A DNA stretch of 64,000 bases, from the NCBI RefSeq assembly GCF_019802085.1, contig NZ_JAHVHV010000005.1, positions 213,234-277,233 on the forward strand, written 5' to 3'. Below, piece after piece: positions 9,601 to 18,060 of this stretch (positions are counted from its first letter, which is position 1; every line of letters begins with the position of its first letter). Source of the stretch: Ferrimonas balearica. Its GTDB lineage: Bacteria > Pseudomonadota > Gammaproteobacteria > Enterobacterales > Shewanellaceae. The notes beneath the pieces are model-generated. The model was not told where the DNA came from, ran no database searches, and worked only from the letters and a program-made list of their open reading frames with translations. The translations under genes and the position numbers were made by a program.

Positions 9601-10155
9601 CTGGATGAGCAGGATGCGGATCTCAACCAGGCCCTGGAGGTGTTGGAGTCGGCCATCCGCAAGATTGACCGGGAGACCCGGCAGATGTTCCGGGAGACCT
9701 TCGACAAGATCAACGCCGATTTGAGCACCCTGTTTCCCAAGGTGTTCGGCGGCGGCAGCGCCTACCTGGCCCTGACCGACGACGATCTGCTCAACACCGG
9801 GGTCACCATCATGGCCCGGCCGCCGGGCAAAAAGAACAGCACGATCCATCTTCTCTCTGGTGGTGAAAAGGCATTGACGGCATTATCATTGGTGTTCGCG
9901 ATTTTCCGCCTCAACCCGGCGCCATTCTGTATGCTGGACGAGGTGGATGCGCCGCTGGATGATGCCAACGTCGGGCGCTTCTGCCGGCTGGTGAAGGAGA
10001 TGTCCGAGACGGTGCAGTTCATCTTTATCAGCCACAACAAGGTGAGCATGGAGATGGCGGATCGCCTTACCGGGGTGACCATGCATGAGCCGGGGGTTTC
10101 CCGGATCGTCGCCGTAGACATCGAAGAGGCCGCTGCCATGGCCCTTATGGGATAA
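6697..10155 (+). CDS. smc: Chromosome segregation ATPase SMC
   Basis: 1152-residue condensin subunit that organises and segregates the chromosome with kleisin partners ScpA/ScpB, which are not in this window. Walker A is at residues 31-38 (GPNGCGKS). Long coiled coils flank a hinge at about residues 515-670. The ABC signature (LLSGGEKALTAL, near 1052) and Walker B (FCMLDEVDAPLDDANV, near 1078) complete the split ATPase head. The frame is open to a GTG at 6655, but the family begins at MRLKQIKLAGFKSF, so ATG 6697 is chosen. Coils are extremely Gln/Glu/Ala-rich. SMC here replaces the MukB system of enterobacteria and vibrios. Confidence 0.97.
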   Translation: MRLKQIKLAGFKSFVDPTKVPFPDQMTAIVGPNGCGKSNVIDAVRWVLGESSAKNLRGDAMTDVIFNGSSGRKPVSVASVELVFDNSAGRLDGQYASYAEISVKRQVNRDAQSSYFMNGNKCRRRDITDLFMGTGLGPRSYAIIEQGMISRLIESKPQELRVFIEEAAGISRYKERRRETENRIRHTRENLERLTDVRSELGTQIERLRRQADAARRYRELKIQERTLHGELLALRWRELSGRMGELEAVIQELELKKDQFESASAGDSATVTALEQQRSDLAAEVEQSQQKLFALGSQITRLEQQILHSRQRRQQLEDEIRRNQVQSASAEQSLAQLSEEEAELEESLAMLAPELETLAEGVEELSLTLEEAQEAFDALSDQRDAARDAQAQAQRAAQVAATEAAGLEREGQQLASSAARLAQQLTQWDPAAQEAALAAAETALADADALQAREAARLAEAQQQREAAEQAFEQARSEREAAAREHGQLTAQHASLATLLKARETRLPAPFDALPRAWQQWTIEPGWATAVEQVLSRTLQAVVGGDETELPEGLARLSPCDTAAQPAAHPWPRLLDTIQSPFNLSPWLAQVYCAQTESEARQWLAEAGPGVSVVLPCGRWLAQGFEAAPGQGDERPLTELKAQWEQLAQQLEAQAEVLAQAEQNVAQSQQRKQAASQTEEQARREAQQAREAQLNEQNRVDNLRQNLAQQRQQRDLLAEQQEELALRQEENEARQLELEARREQLELDQEQAEQALVTIEQRAEAERQAVRARQSQRDQQQQQLQQLQLTVQGQQARLQGMAGQRRQAEEAQGQWQERCELAREEQEALAEPLLEYEESLAEELAQRVELEAELATRRDRLEEVTQTLASLNDSQRGQQAQIQELVAQLSRHQLEYEGLRVQAQGQLDLLAESEMQLKGILETLSAEAAVNQWQTDLERVRERIKRLGAINMAAIEEYEQQAQRKAYLDEQDADLNQALEVLESAIRKIDRETRQMFRETFDKINADLSTLFPKVFGGGSAYLALTDDDLLNTGVTIMARPPGKKNSTIHLLSGGEKALTALSLVFAIFRLNPAPFCMLDEVDAPLDDANVGRFCRLVKEMSETVQFIFISHNKVSMEMADRLTGVTMHEPGVSRIVAVDIEEAAAMALMG

Positions 10156-10176
10156 ACGAGTTAGGTTCGACACGCT

Positions 10177-11172
10177 ATGGATGATATGCGCGTAGTCTTT
10201 ATTGTGGTGGGCCTGTTGGCCATCGTGGGTTTGTTGGTGCACGGGCTCTGGTCCTTGAGGCGCAACAGCCCCGCCAAGATCCGCAACCGCCGCAGCCCCG
10301 CGCCGAAAAAGCGTGCCACCGACCCCCGGGCCGACGAGCCCGTTATTGAGCCTGCCGAGCCCCAGGTGGAATCGGAGCCGGTGGTCCCCGCCACCCCGCC
10401 GCAGCAGGCCAGCCTGCTGAACGACGAACCGGTGACCGCCCCGAGTCGGCGCCCCGCCCAAAGCCGGGCTCCACGGGCCCCGCGTCAGGAACCCACCCTG
10501 GGCGGCGATCAGATTGAGCTGGGCTTTGGCGAGCCGGAGCGGTCCGACGAGGAGGAGGCGATGGCGCCCATCAGCCTCAAGGAGCTCGAGGCGGAACTGG
10601 CCCGGGAGGAGGCCCGGGAGGAGGCCCGTGAGGAGGAGCAGGCGCAGCAAAGCCGCGCCGCCCCCGAGGCCAAACCGGCCGCCGAAATCGAGACGGCTCC
10701 GGAGCCGGTGGCCGAGCCGGCCCCCAAAGCCCAGGCGGCCCCGGCCGAGCCGGCGGACCCGACCGACGTCCTGGTACTGCACGTGGTGGGCAAAAGCGGC
10801 CCCATCGCCGGGGCGGAGCTGTTGCCCAACCTGCTGACCATGGGCTTCAAGTTCGGTGAGATGGAGATCTTCCATCGCCACCAGAACAGCGCCGGTACCG
10901 GCCCGGTGCTCTTCTCCCTGGCCAACATGGAGAAGCCCGGCACCTTCAACCCGGACCAGATGGAGCAGTTCACCACCGACGGGGTGGCGCTCTTTATGAC
11001 CCTGCCCTGCAAGGGGGATCCCCGGGTCTGCTTCTCCATGATGGAGGGCGCCGCCAAGGGGCTGGCGGACCTGCACGACGCCGAGGTGCTGGACGATCGC
11101 CGCAACCCCTGGACCTCCCAGACCCAGGAGGGCTACGTGGCCCGAATTCAACGGGCGGAGCAGCCGGCCTGA
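10177..11172 (+). CDS. zipA: Cell division protein ZipA
   Basis: Inner-membrane anchor of the FtsZ ring. An N-terminal membrane helix (residues about 5-24, VVFIVVGLLAIVGLLVHGLW) is followed by a basic stretch. A long Pro/Ala/Glu-rich linker to about residue 190 comes next, and then the FtsZ-binding C-terminal domain (PTDVLVLHVVGKSG ... PNLLTMGFKFGEMEIFHRH). 331 residues, normal length. The gap to smc is 21 bases, so the two are probably cotranscribed. The linker is longer and more acidic than in E. coli, with a tandem EEAREEAREEE run. Confidence 0.96.
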   Translation: MDDMRVVFIVVGLLAIVGLLVHGLWSLRRNSPAKIRNRRSPAPKKRATDPRADEPVIEPAEPQVESEPVVPATPPQQASLLNDEPVTAPSRRPAQSRAPRAPRQEPTLGGDQIELGFGEPERSDEEEAMAPISLKELEAELAREEAREEAREEEQAQQSRAAPEAKPAAEIETAPEPVAEPAPKAQAAPAEPADPTDVLVLHVVGKSGPIAGAELLPNLLTMGFKFGEMEIFHRHQNSAGTGPVLFSLANMEKPGTFNPDQMEQFTTDGVALFMTLPCKGDPRVCFSMMEGAAKGLADLHDAEVLDDRRNPWTSQTQEGYVARIQRAEQPA

Positions 11173-11194
11173 GGTCGCCTGCCACCGCCCCCAA

Positions 11195-11220
11195 GGGCCG
11201 CCAACCGGCGGCCCTGTGTG
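11195..11220 (+). terminator. GC-rich hairpin between zipA and ligA (possible attenuator)
   Basis: Stem GGGCCGCC / GGCGGCCC with loop AACC is followed by TGTGTGTTT. The tail is weak, so partial termination is more likely than a full stop. Confidence 0.4.
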
Positions 11221-11227
11221 TTTCTAA

Positions 11228-13273
<2,046 letters not shown>

Positions 13274-13278
13274 ACGTC

Positions 13279-13306
13279 AACGGCGGCCGAAAGGCCGCCG
13301 TTGTTG
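13279..13306 (+). terminator. Terminator of ligA
   Basis: A 10-bp perfect stem AACGGCGGCC / GGCCGCCGTT with a GAAA tetraloop, followed by GTTG. The stem is very stable but the U-tract is poor. Confidence 0.6.
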
Positions 13307-13316
13307 ATTCGGGCAG

Positions 13317-13343
13317 AAAAAAGCCGGTGGCGTGGCCACCGGC
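13317..13343 (-). terminator. Minus-strand terminator with no annotated minus gene
   Basis: Perfect 9-bp stem GCCGGTGGC / GCCACCGGC with a 3-base loop. On the minus strand it is followed by TTTTTT, the strongest terminator signature in this gap, yet no minus-strand protein gene leads into it. It is the main support for the candidate small RNA next to it. Confidence 0.7.
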
Positions 13344-13463
13344 GAACGGGAATCAACCCATTACCACAACCGTCCCGAGGGGGCGGGATGAGGGGTCGAG
13401 GACAAAACGGAAAAACCCTACTGCGGCACTGTGACGAGCCAGGGAACGGGATTACCCTATCAC
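13317..13463 (-). ncRNA. Candidate small RNA (about 145 nt) opposite the ligA-HD-GYP gap
   Basis: The 366-base gap between ligA and the HD-GYP gene contains no credible ORF. On the minus strand a TACAAT box (about 13474-13479, inside the palindrome at 13472-13483) could be a -10 element, although no good -35 is seen. Transcription from about 13463 would end at the strong terminator at 13317-13343. The predicted RNA contains an internal GC-rich inverted repeat (CCCGCCCCCTCGGGACGG). No known sRNA family is recognised. Conservation in relatives or RNA-seq would decide. Confidence 0.35.
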
Positions 13464-13471
13464 CTGTGAAT

Positions 13472-13483
13472 ATTGTATGCAAT
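13472..13483. promoter_or_regulatory. GntR/FCD-type palindrome ATTGTATGCAAT
   Basis: This 12-mer is the exact reverse complement of the site before the pyrroline reductase gene (36691-36702). It differs by one base from the perfect palindrome ATTGTATACAAT in the hydroxyproline divergent promoter (29628-29639). It lies about 80 bp upstream of a TATAAT box for the HD-GYP gene. Confidence 0.45.
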
Positions 13484-13565
13484 ATAAAGGCGAGAGGGAG
13501 ATGGCCCGGAAACGGCGCACGGCGAACGGGCCAAACAAGGGGGATGCTTGTTGCCGTTCCTGGGC

Positions 13566-13571
13566 TATAAT
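13566..13571 (+). promoter_or_regulatory. Putative -10 box for the HD-GYP gene
   Basis: A consensus TATAAT in GC-rich surroundings, about 70 bases before the HD-GYP start codon. No convincing -35 is found at 16-18 bases. The implied leader carries a GGGCA-GGAC-TGCCC hairpin and two more GGA motifs before the start codon. Confidence 0.45.
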
Positions 13572-13638
13572 CGGACGCGAAACAGTGTGTTGGGCAGGAC
13601 TGCCCGGGCACGGGCCAGGGAATACAGGGTGGACAGTT

Positions 13639-14883
13639 ATGGCGGTCAGGGAGTGCAAGATCCCGGTGAACCAACTCAAGCTGGGGCAGTCGATCCGCCT
13701 GCCCCTGGCGTGGAAAGAGCACCCCTTCCTGTTCAGCCGGTTCCGCTTAAAGGATCCCGCCCAGATCCAGTTGATCCAGCGACTGGGCCTCAACCACGTG
13801 TTCCTGCAACTGGCCGAGGGCGAGCCCGCCCCCCAGTTCGACCTGCCCTCCACCCCCCAGTCGCCCCCCGCCCAGCTCGACCAAAGCGAAGTGCGCCGCC
13901 AGCAGGCGGAGCGGAACGCGGTGGCGGAGGAGAGCCGGGTCTACCGACGCCTGCTCAAACGCTGCGAGCAGGCCTATGGCCAATCCCTGGAGCAGGTGCG
14001 CAGCAGTTTCACCCGCATGCCCACGGCCCCGGAGCGGGCCTACGCCGACTGCAGCCTGGTGGTGGATGAGATCCTCACCCAGTTCGACGCGGCGGGCAGC
14101 GATACCGTGCTGCAACTGGTGGCCGCCAACCAGGAGGGCACCATGCAGTTTCATGGCCTCAACGTCTGCGTGGTGGCCATGGTCCTGGGCAAGGCCCTGG
14201 GGCTGGAGGGGCCCAGCCTGCGGGAGCTGGGACTGGCAGCACTGATCCACGATGTGGGCAAGCTGAGGGTGCCCAGCACCATTCTCAACAAACGAGCCCC
14301 CCTGACCAGCGCCGAGCAGAACTACCTCAAAGAGCACCCCAAACTGGCGCTGGAGCTGGTCAAGAACACCCCCTTCGCCACCAAGCCCATCCAGGCCATG
14401 GTGACCGGGCACCACGAATACCTGGACGGTAGCGGTTACCCCCGGCGCCTGGCCGGCAAGGCAATTACGCCCCTGACCCAAATTCTCACCATCGCCAACG
14501 AGTACGACAGCCTGGTCAACGGCACCACCAAATCGCTCCCGCCGTACCAGGCCCTGGCCTATCTGTTCAAGCACCGCGGCGACCAGCTCAACGCCACCTT
14601 CCTGCAAACCCTGGTCAAGACCATCGGCGTCTACCCGCCGGGCACCTTGCTCAAGCTGGAGAACGAGCAGGTGGGCAAGGTGATCAGCAGTGAAGCCTCC
14701 CAGCCGCTCTACCCGACGCTGATGCTCTACGATCCGGAGATCCCCAAGAAGGAGGCGCCCATGGTGAGCCTGGAGATGCTGGATCTGAAGATCGCCGGAG
14801 TGCTCAAGGCCAGCGAACTGACCGAAGCCCAGAGCCACTACCTGGATGTGACGCCGGCGGTGGCCTACTACGTGCGCCGTTAG
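13639..14883 (+). CDS. HD-GYP cyclic-di-GMP phosphodiesterase
   Basis: 414 residues. An N-terminal DUF3391-type region (residues 1-70, MAVRECKIPVNQLKLGQSIRL) leads through a charged linker to an HD-GYP domain. The HD pair is His204-Asp205 in LIHDVGKLRVPSTIL, GHHEYLDGSGYP contains the GYP at 266-268, and YDSLVNG follows. The family hydrolyses c-di-GMP, lowering this biofilm and motility messenger. The frame is open upstream to 13477, but those codons are not family-like, so ATG 13639 is chosen. Its stop is 16 bases from the next gene, so the two may be cotranscribed. Confidence 0.9.
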   Translation: MAVRECKIPVNQLKLGQSIRLPLAWKEHPFLFSRFRLKDPAQIQLIQRLGLNHVFLQLAEGEPAPQFDLPSTPQSPPAQLDQSEVRRQQAERNAVAEESRVYRRLLKRCEQAYGQSLEQVRSSFTRMPTAPERAYADCSLVVDEILTQFDAAGSDTVLQLVAANQEGTMQFHGLNVCVVAMVLGKALGLEGPSLRELGLAALIHDVGKLRVPSTILNKRAPLTSAEQNYLKEHPKLALELVKNTPFATKPIQAMVTGHHEYLDGSGYPRRLAGKAITPLTQILTIANEYDSLVNGTTKSLPPYQALAYLFKHRGDQLNATFLQTLVKTIGVYPPGTLLKLENEQVGKVISSEASQPLYPTLMLYDPEIPKKEAPMVSLEMLDLKIAGVLKASELTEAQSHYLDVTPAVAYYVRR

Positions 14884-14899
14884 GCCCACAGGAGTCTCA

Positions 14900-15712
14900 A
14901 TGCAATCCCTCTCCATCATCGGCTGCGGCTGGCTGGGGCTCGCCCTGGCGGAGCAGCTGCAAAGCCAGGGCTGGCCGGTGCGCGGCAGTGCCCGCCAGGC
15001 AGATACTCTGGCCCGCCTGAAGCTGCTGGGCATTCCGGCTTACTCCCTGAGCATCGGCACCACCCTGGACGGCGACGATCTGGCCGGGCTGTTCCAGGCC
15101 GAGGCGCTGTTCGTTAACGTGCCGCCGGGCCGCCAGGCCCAGGACAACAGCTACGCCGACCGGATGGCGCTGCTGGCCGAAGCTGCCTGGCAGCACGGGA
15201 TCCGCCGGGCGCTGTTCGTCAGTACCACCGCGGTCTACGCCCCGGGGGAGGCGGTGGATGAGCTAGGGGCCCTGGATGAGGGGCCGCGGGCGGCGGCAAT
15301 GCTGGCGGCGGAGCGGGCGATGGCAGCGCGGTTTGGCGCCGGGCTGACGATACTGCGGCCGGCGGGGCTGGTGGGGGGCGAGCGCCACCCCGGGCGCTTC
15401 CTGGCCGGACGCCAGGGGTTGCCGGGGGCCGAGGCACCGGTGAACCTGGTGCATCGGGAGGACGTCATCGGGGCCGTGGTGCGGGTGCTGGAGGCGGAGG
15501 CCTTTGGCGAGGTGTTCAACCTGTCGGCGCCGGGCCACCCCAGCCGGGGGGCTTTCTATCCCTACGCGGCCCAGGCCTTGGGCCTGCCGGCGCCCACCTT
15601 TGGCGATGCCCCCATGGCCATCAAGCGGATCGACGGCTACAAGATCTGCCGCCAGCTGGGGCTGGTCTACCGCTACCCGGACCCCTTCAAGATGCCGCCT
15701 TTGCCGGCGTGA
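14900..15712 (+). CDS. NAD(P)-binding SDR/epimerase-like protein (YeeZ type)
   Basis: 270 residues. A Rossmann nucleotide-binding motif (SIIGCGWLGLALAEQL) is at the very N-terminus, followed by FVNVPPG, a FVSTTAVYAPG segment in the active-site area, and a C-terminal substrate lobe. Overall it resembles the E. coli YeeZ family of NAD-dependent epimerase/dehydratase-like proteins, whose substrate is unknown. A standard YxxxK catalytic pair is not evident, as in other YeeZ proteins. Preceded by a good ribosome site (CAGGAG). The 3' end overlaps the convergent regulator gene by 26 bp. Confidence 0.8.
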   Translation: MQSLSIIGCGWLGLALAEQLQSQGWPVRGSARQADTLARLKLLGIPAYSLSIGTTLDGDDLAGLFQAEALFVNVPPGRQAQDNSYADRMALLAEAAWQHGIRRALFVSTTAVYAPGEAVDELGALDEGPRAAAMLAAERAMAARFGAGLTILRPAGLVGGERHPGRFLAGRQGLPGAEAPVNLVHREDVIGAVVRVLEAEAFGEVFNLSAPGHPSRGAFYPYAAQALGLPAPTFGDAPMAIKRIDGYKICRQLGLVYRYPDPFKMPPLPA

Positions 15713-16319
15713 TCCGGTAGGCGCAGCGGCTGGCGCCCCCCAACAGGTGCTCGGTGCGGGTCACCTCGGCCTCTGGGGCCAGCAGGCCCTGGAACAGCTC
15801 CAGTTCCTGTCGGCACAGCCCCTGACAGTGGCGGGCGGCGGCGCAGATGGGGCAGTGATCCTCCACCAGCAGCCAGCCCTCCTCCTGGGGCAGGACCCGG
15901 GCCATGTAGCCCTCCTGGTGGCGCAGTTCGGCCAACCTTTCGACCCTCTGGGACAAACTTTCGCAGTCGGAGAGTGTCTGAGAGTACAGGGTTTTCTGAC
16001 TCTCGGACCGGTGCTGGATCAGGCGGTCCAGGCCGGCGTCACCGAACAGGTCCTGCACCGACTCCAGCAGCTGGAGGGTGAGGTCCTGGTGACGATCGCC
16101 AAACTCCCGGTGGCCCGCGTCGCTCAAAAACCAATGACGGCTGGGTCGGCCGGGGCCCTGGCGACGGTCCTCAAACTGGACCAGGCCGCGCTGCTCCAGC
16201 TTCTGCAGGTGCTGGCGCACCCCCATGGTGGTCAGGGCCAGCGCCTCGGCCAGGGGGGCCAGGGGAGAGGGGCCTCGCTGTTTCAGTAAAAACAGGATCT
16301 TACTCGCGGCTGAAGACAT
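15687..16319 (-). CDS. Cys-rich HTH transcription regulator (SufR-like)
   Basis: 210 residues. The N-terminal winged helix-turn-helix (residues 5-70, SPLAPLAEALALTTMGVRQHLQKLEQRGLV) is of the ArsR/DeoR type. The C-terminal half carries Cys156, 159, 165 and 169 (CPICAAARHCQGLC) and Cys199. This arrangement is reminiscent of COG2345/SufR regulators that hold an iron-sulfur cluster. Cluster binding is an inference. No suf or isc gene is nearby. It is divergent from the SIMPL-domain gene at 16403 and could control it. Start ATG 16319 has a good GGAG upstream. Confidence 0.8.
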   Translation of the reverse strand: MSSAASKILFLLKQRGPSPLAPLAEALALTTMGVRQHLQKLEQRGLVQFEDRRQGPGRPSRHWFLSDAGHREFGDRHQDLTLQLLESVQDLFGDAGLDRLIQHRSESQKTLYSQTLSDCESLSQRVERLAELRHQEGYMARVLPQEEGWLLVEDHCPICAAARHCQGLCRQELELFQGLLAPEAEVTRTEHLLGGASRCAYRITPAKAAS

Positions 16320-16402
16320 GGTGCACTCCGAACGGGACCAGGCTCCATTGTCGACGGCTTACCGTACTATTTCAAGTAATCGCTTTATATAAGGAGGCGA
16401 AT

Positions 16403-17068
16403 GTGGCATCGCTCAAAACCTGGACCTGCCTGTTGCTGCTGTTGCCCTCGCTGGCCATGGCGGAGGGGCGCTGGATTGAAGTGGAGGGGCTGGGCAGCCT
16501 CGAGGTGGCGCCGGACAGAGCTCGGCTGACCGGTCAGATCACCGCCTTGGCGAAAAGCCCCGACGAGGCCAAGGCCGAAGTGGACGAGGTGGTGGACCGG
16601 GTGCTGGATGCGCTGGATGAGGCGGAGCTCTCCCCCAGCCAGTACGGCGCCGGCAGCCTCACCCTGGGGCCGCGCTACGACTACCAGGAGCGTCAGCGGC
16701 GCCTGTTGGGCTACGAGGCCCGGCGCAGCGTCACCCTGGAGGTGGAGGTGGCCGAGGTGGCCACCTGGCTGGCCCGCTTTACCGAGCTGGGGCTGAACGA
16801 GCTGTCCAGTCCCGGCTACTTCGCCAGTGACGATCTGGAGCGTCGGCGCGATCTGTTTCGCCTGGCGCTGGAGGACGCCCTGGACAAGGCCGATGCCCTG
16901 GCCCAGCGGCTGGACAGCGAGCTCGGTGAGGTGCTGACCATCACCGAGCAGGGGGCCACCCCCATGCCGCGCCAGATGGCGATGGCGGAGGCGGCCGACA
17001 GCGGTCGTTACCAGCCGGCCCGTCAGGCCCAGCAGGTGCGCCTGCTGGTGCGAGTGGCCCTGGATTAA
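16403..17068 (+). CDS. Periplasmic SIMPL-domain (DUF541) protein
   Basis: 221 residues with a signal peptide (hydrophobic core LLLLLPSLAMA, cleavage near residue 20). The mature part is a SIMPL/DUF541 domain: VEGLGSLEVAPDRARLTGQI, then SLTLGPRYDYQERQRRLLGYEARRSVTLEV, then a helical C-terminal part. Members form periplasmic oligomers, and some are linked to oxidative stress protection. The start is GTG 16403 eight bases after AAGGAGG; an ATG two bases earlier is out of frame. Divergent from the SufR-like regulator, possibly its target. Confidence 0.88.
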   Translation: MASLKTWTCLLLLLPSLAMAEGRWIEVEGLGSLEVAPDRARLTGQITALAKSPDEAKAEVDEVVDRVLDALDEAELSPSQYGAGSLTLGPRYDYQERQRRLLGYEARRSVTLEVEVAEVATWLARFTELGLNELSSPGYFASDDLERRRDLFRLALEDALDKADALAQRLDSELGEVLTITEQGATPMPRQMAMAEAADSGRYQPARQAQQVRLLVRVALD

Positions 17069-17376
17069 GCCAGGGTCTTCTTGGCTTTCTCCAACATGCT
17101 CAGCAGATCACCGGTGTTGTCGGCAAAGGGGTTTTTCAGGCTCGCCTGCTGCTGGGCCTGAAACTCCTCCTGCACCGCCGCCACCTGCTTGGCGGTTTTG
17201 TCGTTGGCCTTGCTCTGGGCGGCGGAGACCTTCTGGGTTTCCAGCTGCTGCTCGAACCCCTTGGCCGGCGCGCTCTGGGTGGCGGTGGACTTGGGTTGAA
17301 TGTTGGCGTCGAAGTTGGCACCGGGCTCCCGGTGGTACTTGGACGTCATCTGGCTTTGTACCGGTGAGACGATCAT
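17065..17376 (-). CDS. Small hydrophilic protein of unknown function
   Basis: 103 residues rich in Gln, Ala and Lys with no membrane segment or signal peptide. The central part (residues 40-80) looks helical and may be a coiled coil; the C-terminus (NPFADNTGDLLSMLEKAKK) could be an amphipathic helix. The start ATG has GAGG eight bases upstream. Its stop overlaps the SIMPL stop by 4 bp on the opposite strand, a tail-to-tail arrangement typical of real genes here. No family recognised. Confidence 0.65.
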   Translation of the reverse strand: MIVSPVQSQMTSKYHREPGANFDANIQPKSTATQSAPAKGFEQQLETQKVSAAQSKANDKTAKQVAAVQEEFQAQQQASLKNPFADNTGDLLSMLEKAKKTLA

Positions 17377-17789
17377 GGGCTGTCCTCATTGGGTTTGGGG
17401 ACCTGGGCAATGCAAGGAGTGTGCTCAATCGAACAGTTTCTGGCACCTGGGCGGCACAACCGGCCAAAAAAGCCGCAACTGTTTTGCCGGTGTTAACCGG
17501 GCAGAGCCCCAAGTTTGGAGCGATAACAAGGGCGTAACCTGGCCGGGGCAAGGCCTTGCCAGGCGGCAATAGGGGCATTGCCGCCGGGGCTGAGACTAAA
17601 GTCTAACGCCCTGAATGGGCCCTTCCAATGGGCCAGTGAACAACATTAAATTACTGAAACAAAAGGAAATTGTATTTTCGCCATTCCTTTTCGCTTCGCG
17701 CCCCTTTGACTAAGGTCGATCTTCCTCACACCGCCTCCCTTGCTAGGTTAGCTCTGACTATTCCAACGATAAGGAAAGGGGAGCAGCTC
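17377..17789. other. 413-bp intergenic region upstream of the symporter operon
   Basis: No convincing ORF. It holds the AGACT-AA-AGTCT dyad at 17593-17604, a GC-rich part with inverted repeats to its left, and an AT-richer part (17640-17700) to its right. The latter probably contains the symporter promoter, although no clear -35/-10 pair could be fixed. A strong ribosome site (AAGGAAAGGGGAG) precedes the ATG at 17790. Confidence 0.5.
17593..17604. promoter_or_regulatory. AGACTAAAGTCT dyad upstream of the symporter operon
   Basis: Inverted repeat AGACT-AA-AGTCT about 190 bp before the DUF4212 start. The position suits an activator such as the LuxR-type response regulators that control acetate-uptake symporters in related bacteria. 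The regulator identity is inference. Confidence 0.4.
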
Positions 17790-18056
17790 ATGGCTTTCGA
17801 AAGCAACGAACAGGCAAAAGCATACTGGCGCGAGAACTTGCGTCTGATGCTCAGCCTACTGGCCGTCTGGTTCATCGTGTCCTACGGCTGTGGGATCTTG
17901 CTGGTGGACACCTTGAATGCCATCCAGCTGGGGGGGTTCAAACTGGGATTCTGGTTTGCCCAGCAGGGGGCCATCTACGTCTTTGTCGCCCTCATCTTCG
18001 TCTACGTGGCCAAGATGAACGCCCTGGATCAGAAGTACAACGTGCACGAGGACTGA
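17790..18056 (+). CDS. DUF4212 small subunit of a sodium:solute symporter
   Basis: 88-residue membrane protein with two helices (about residues 18-40 and 48-73) and a hydrophilic N-terminus with YWRENLRLM, the family hallmark. DUF4212 proteins are always encoded just before an ActP-like symporter and act as its accessory subunit. Here the next gene starts 5 bases after the stop. The frame is open upstream to 17670, but a strong ribosome site (GGAAAGGGGAG) precedes ATG 17790, and the family start is there. Confidence 0.92.
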   Translation: MAFESNEQAKAYWRENLRLMLSLLAVWFIVSYGCGILLVDTLNAIQLGGFKLGFWFAQQGAIYVFVALIFVYVAKMNALDQKYNVHED

Positions 18057-18060
18057 TGCG

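Noticed and set aside
13477..13638. 54-codon extension of the HD-GYP protein
   Set aside because: Contains the TATAAT box and leader hairpin; codons are not conserved-looking, and the domain starts at 13639.
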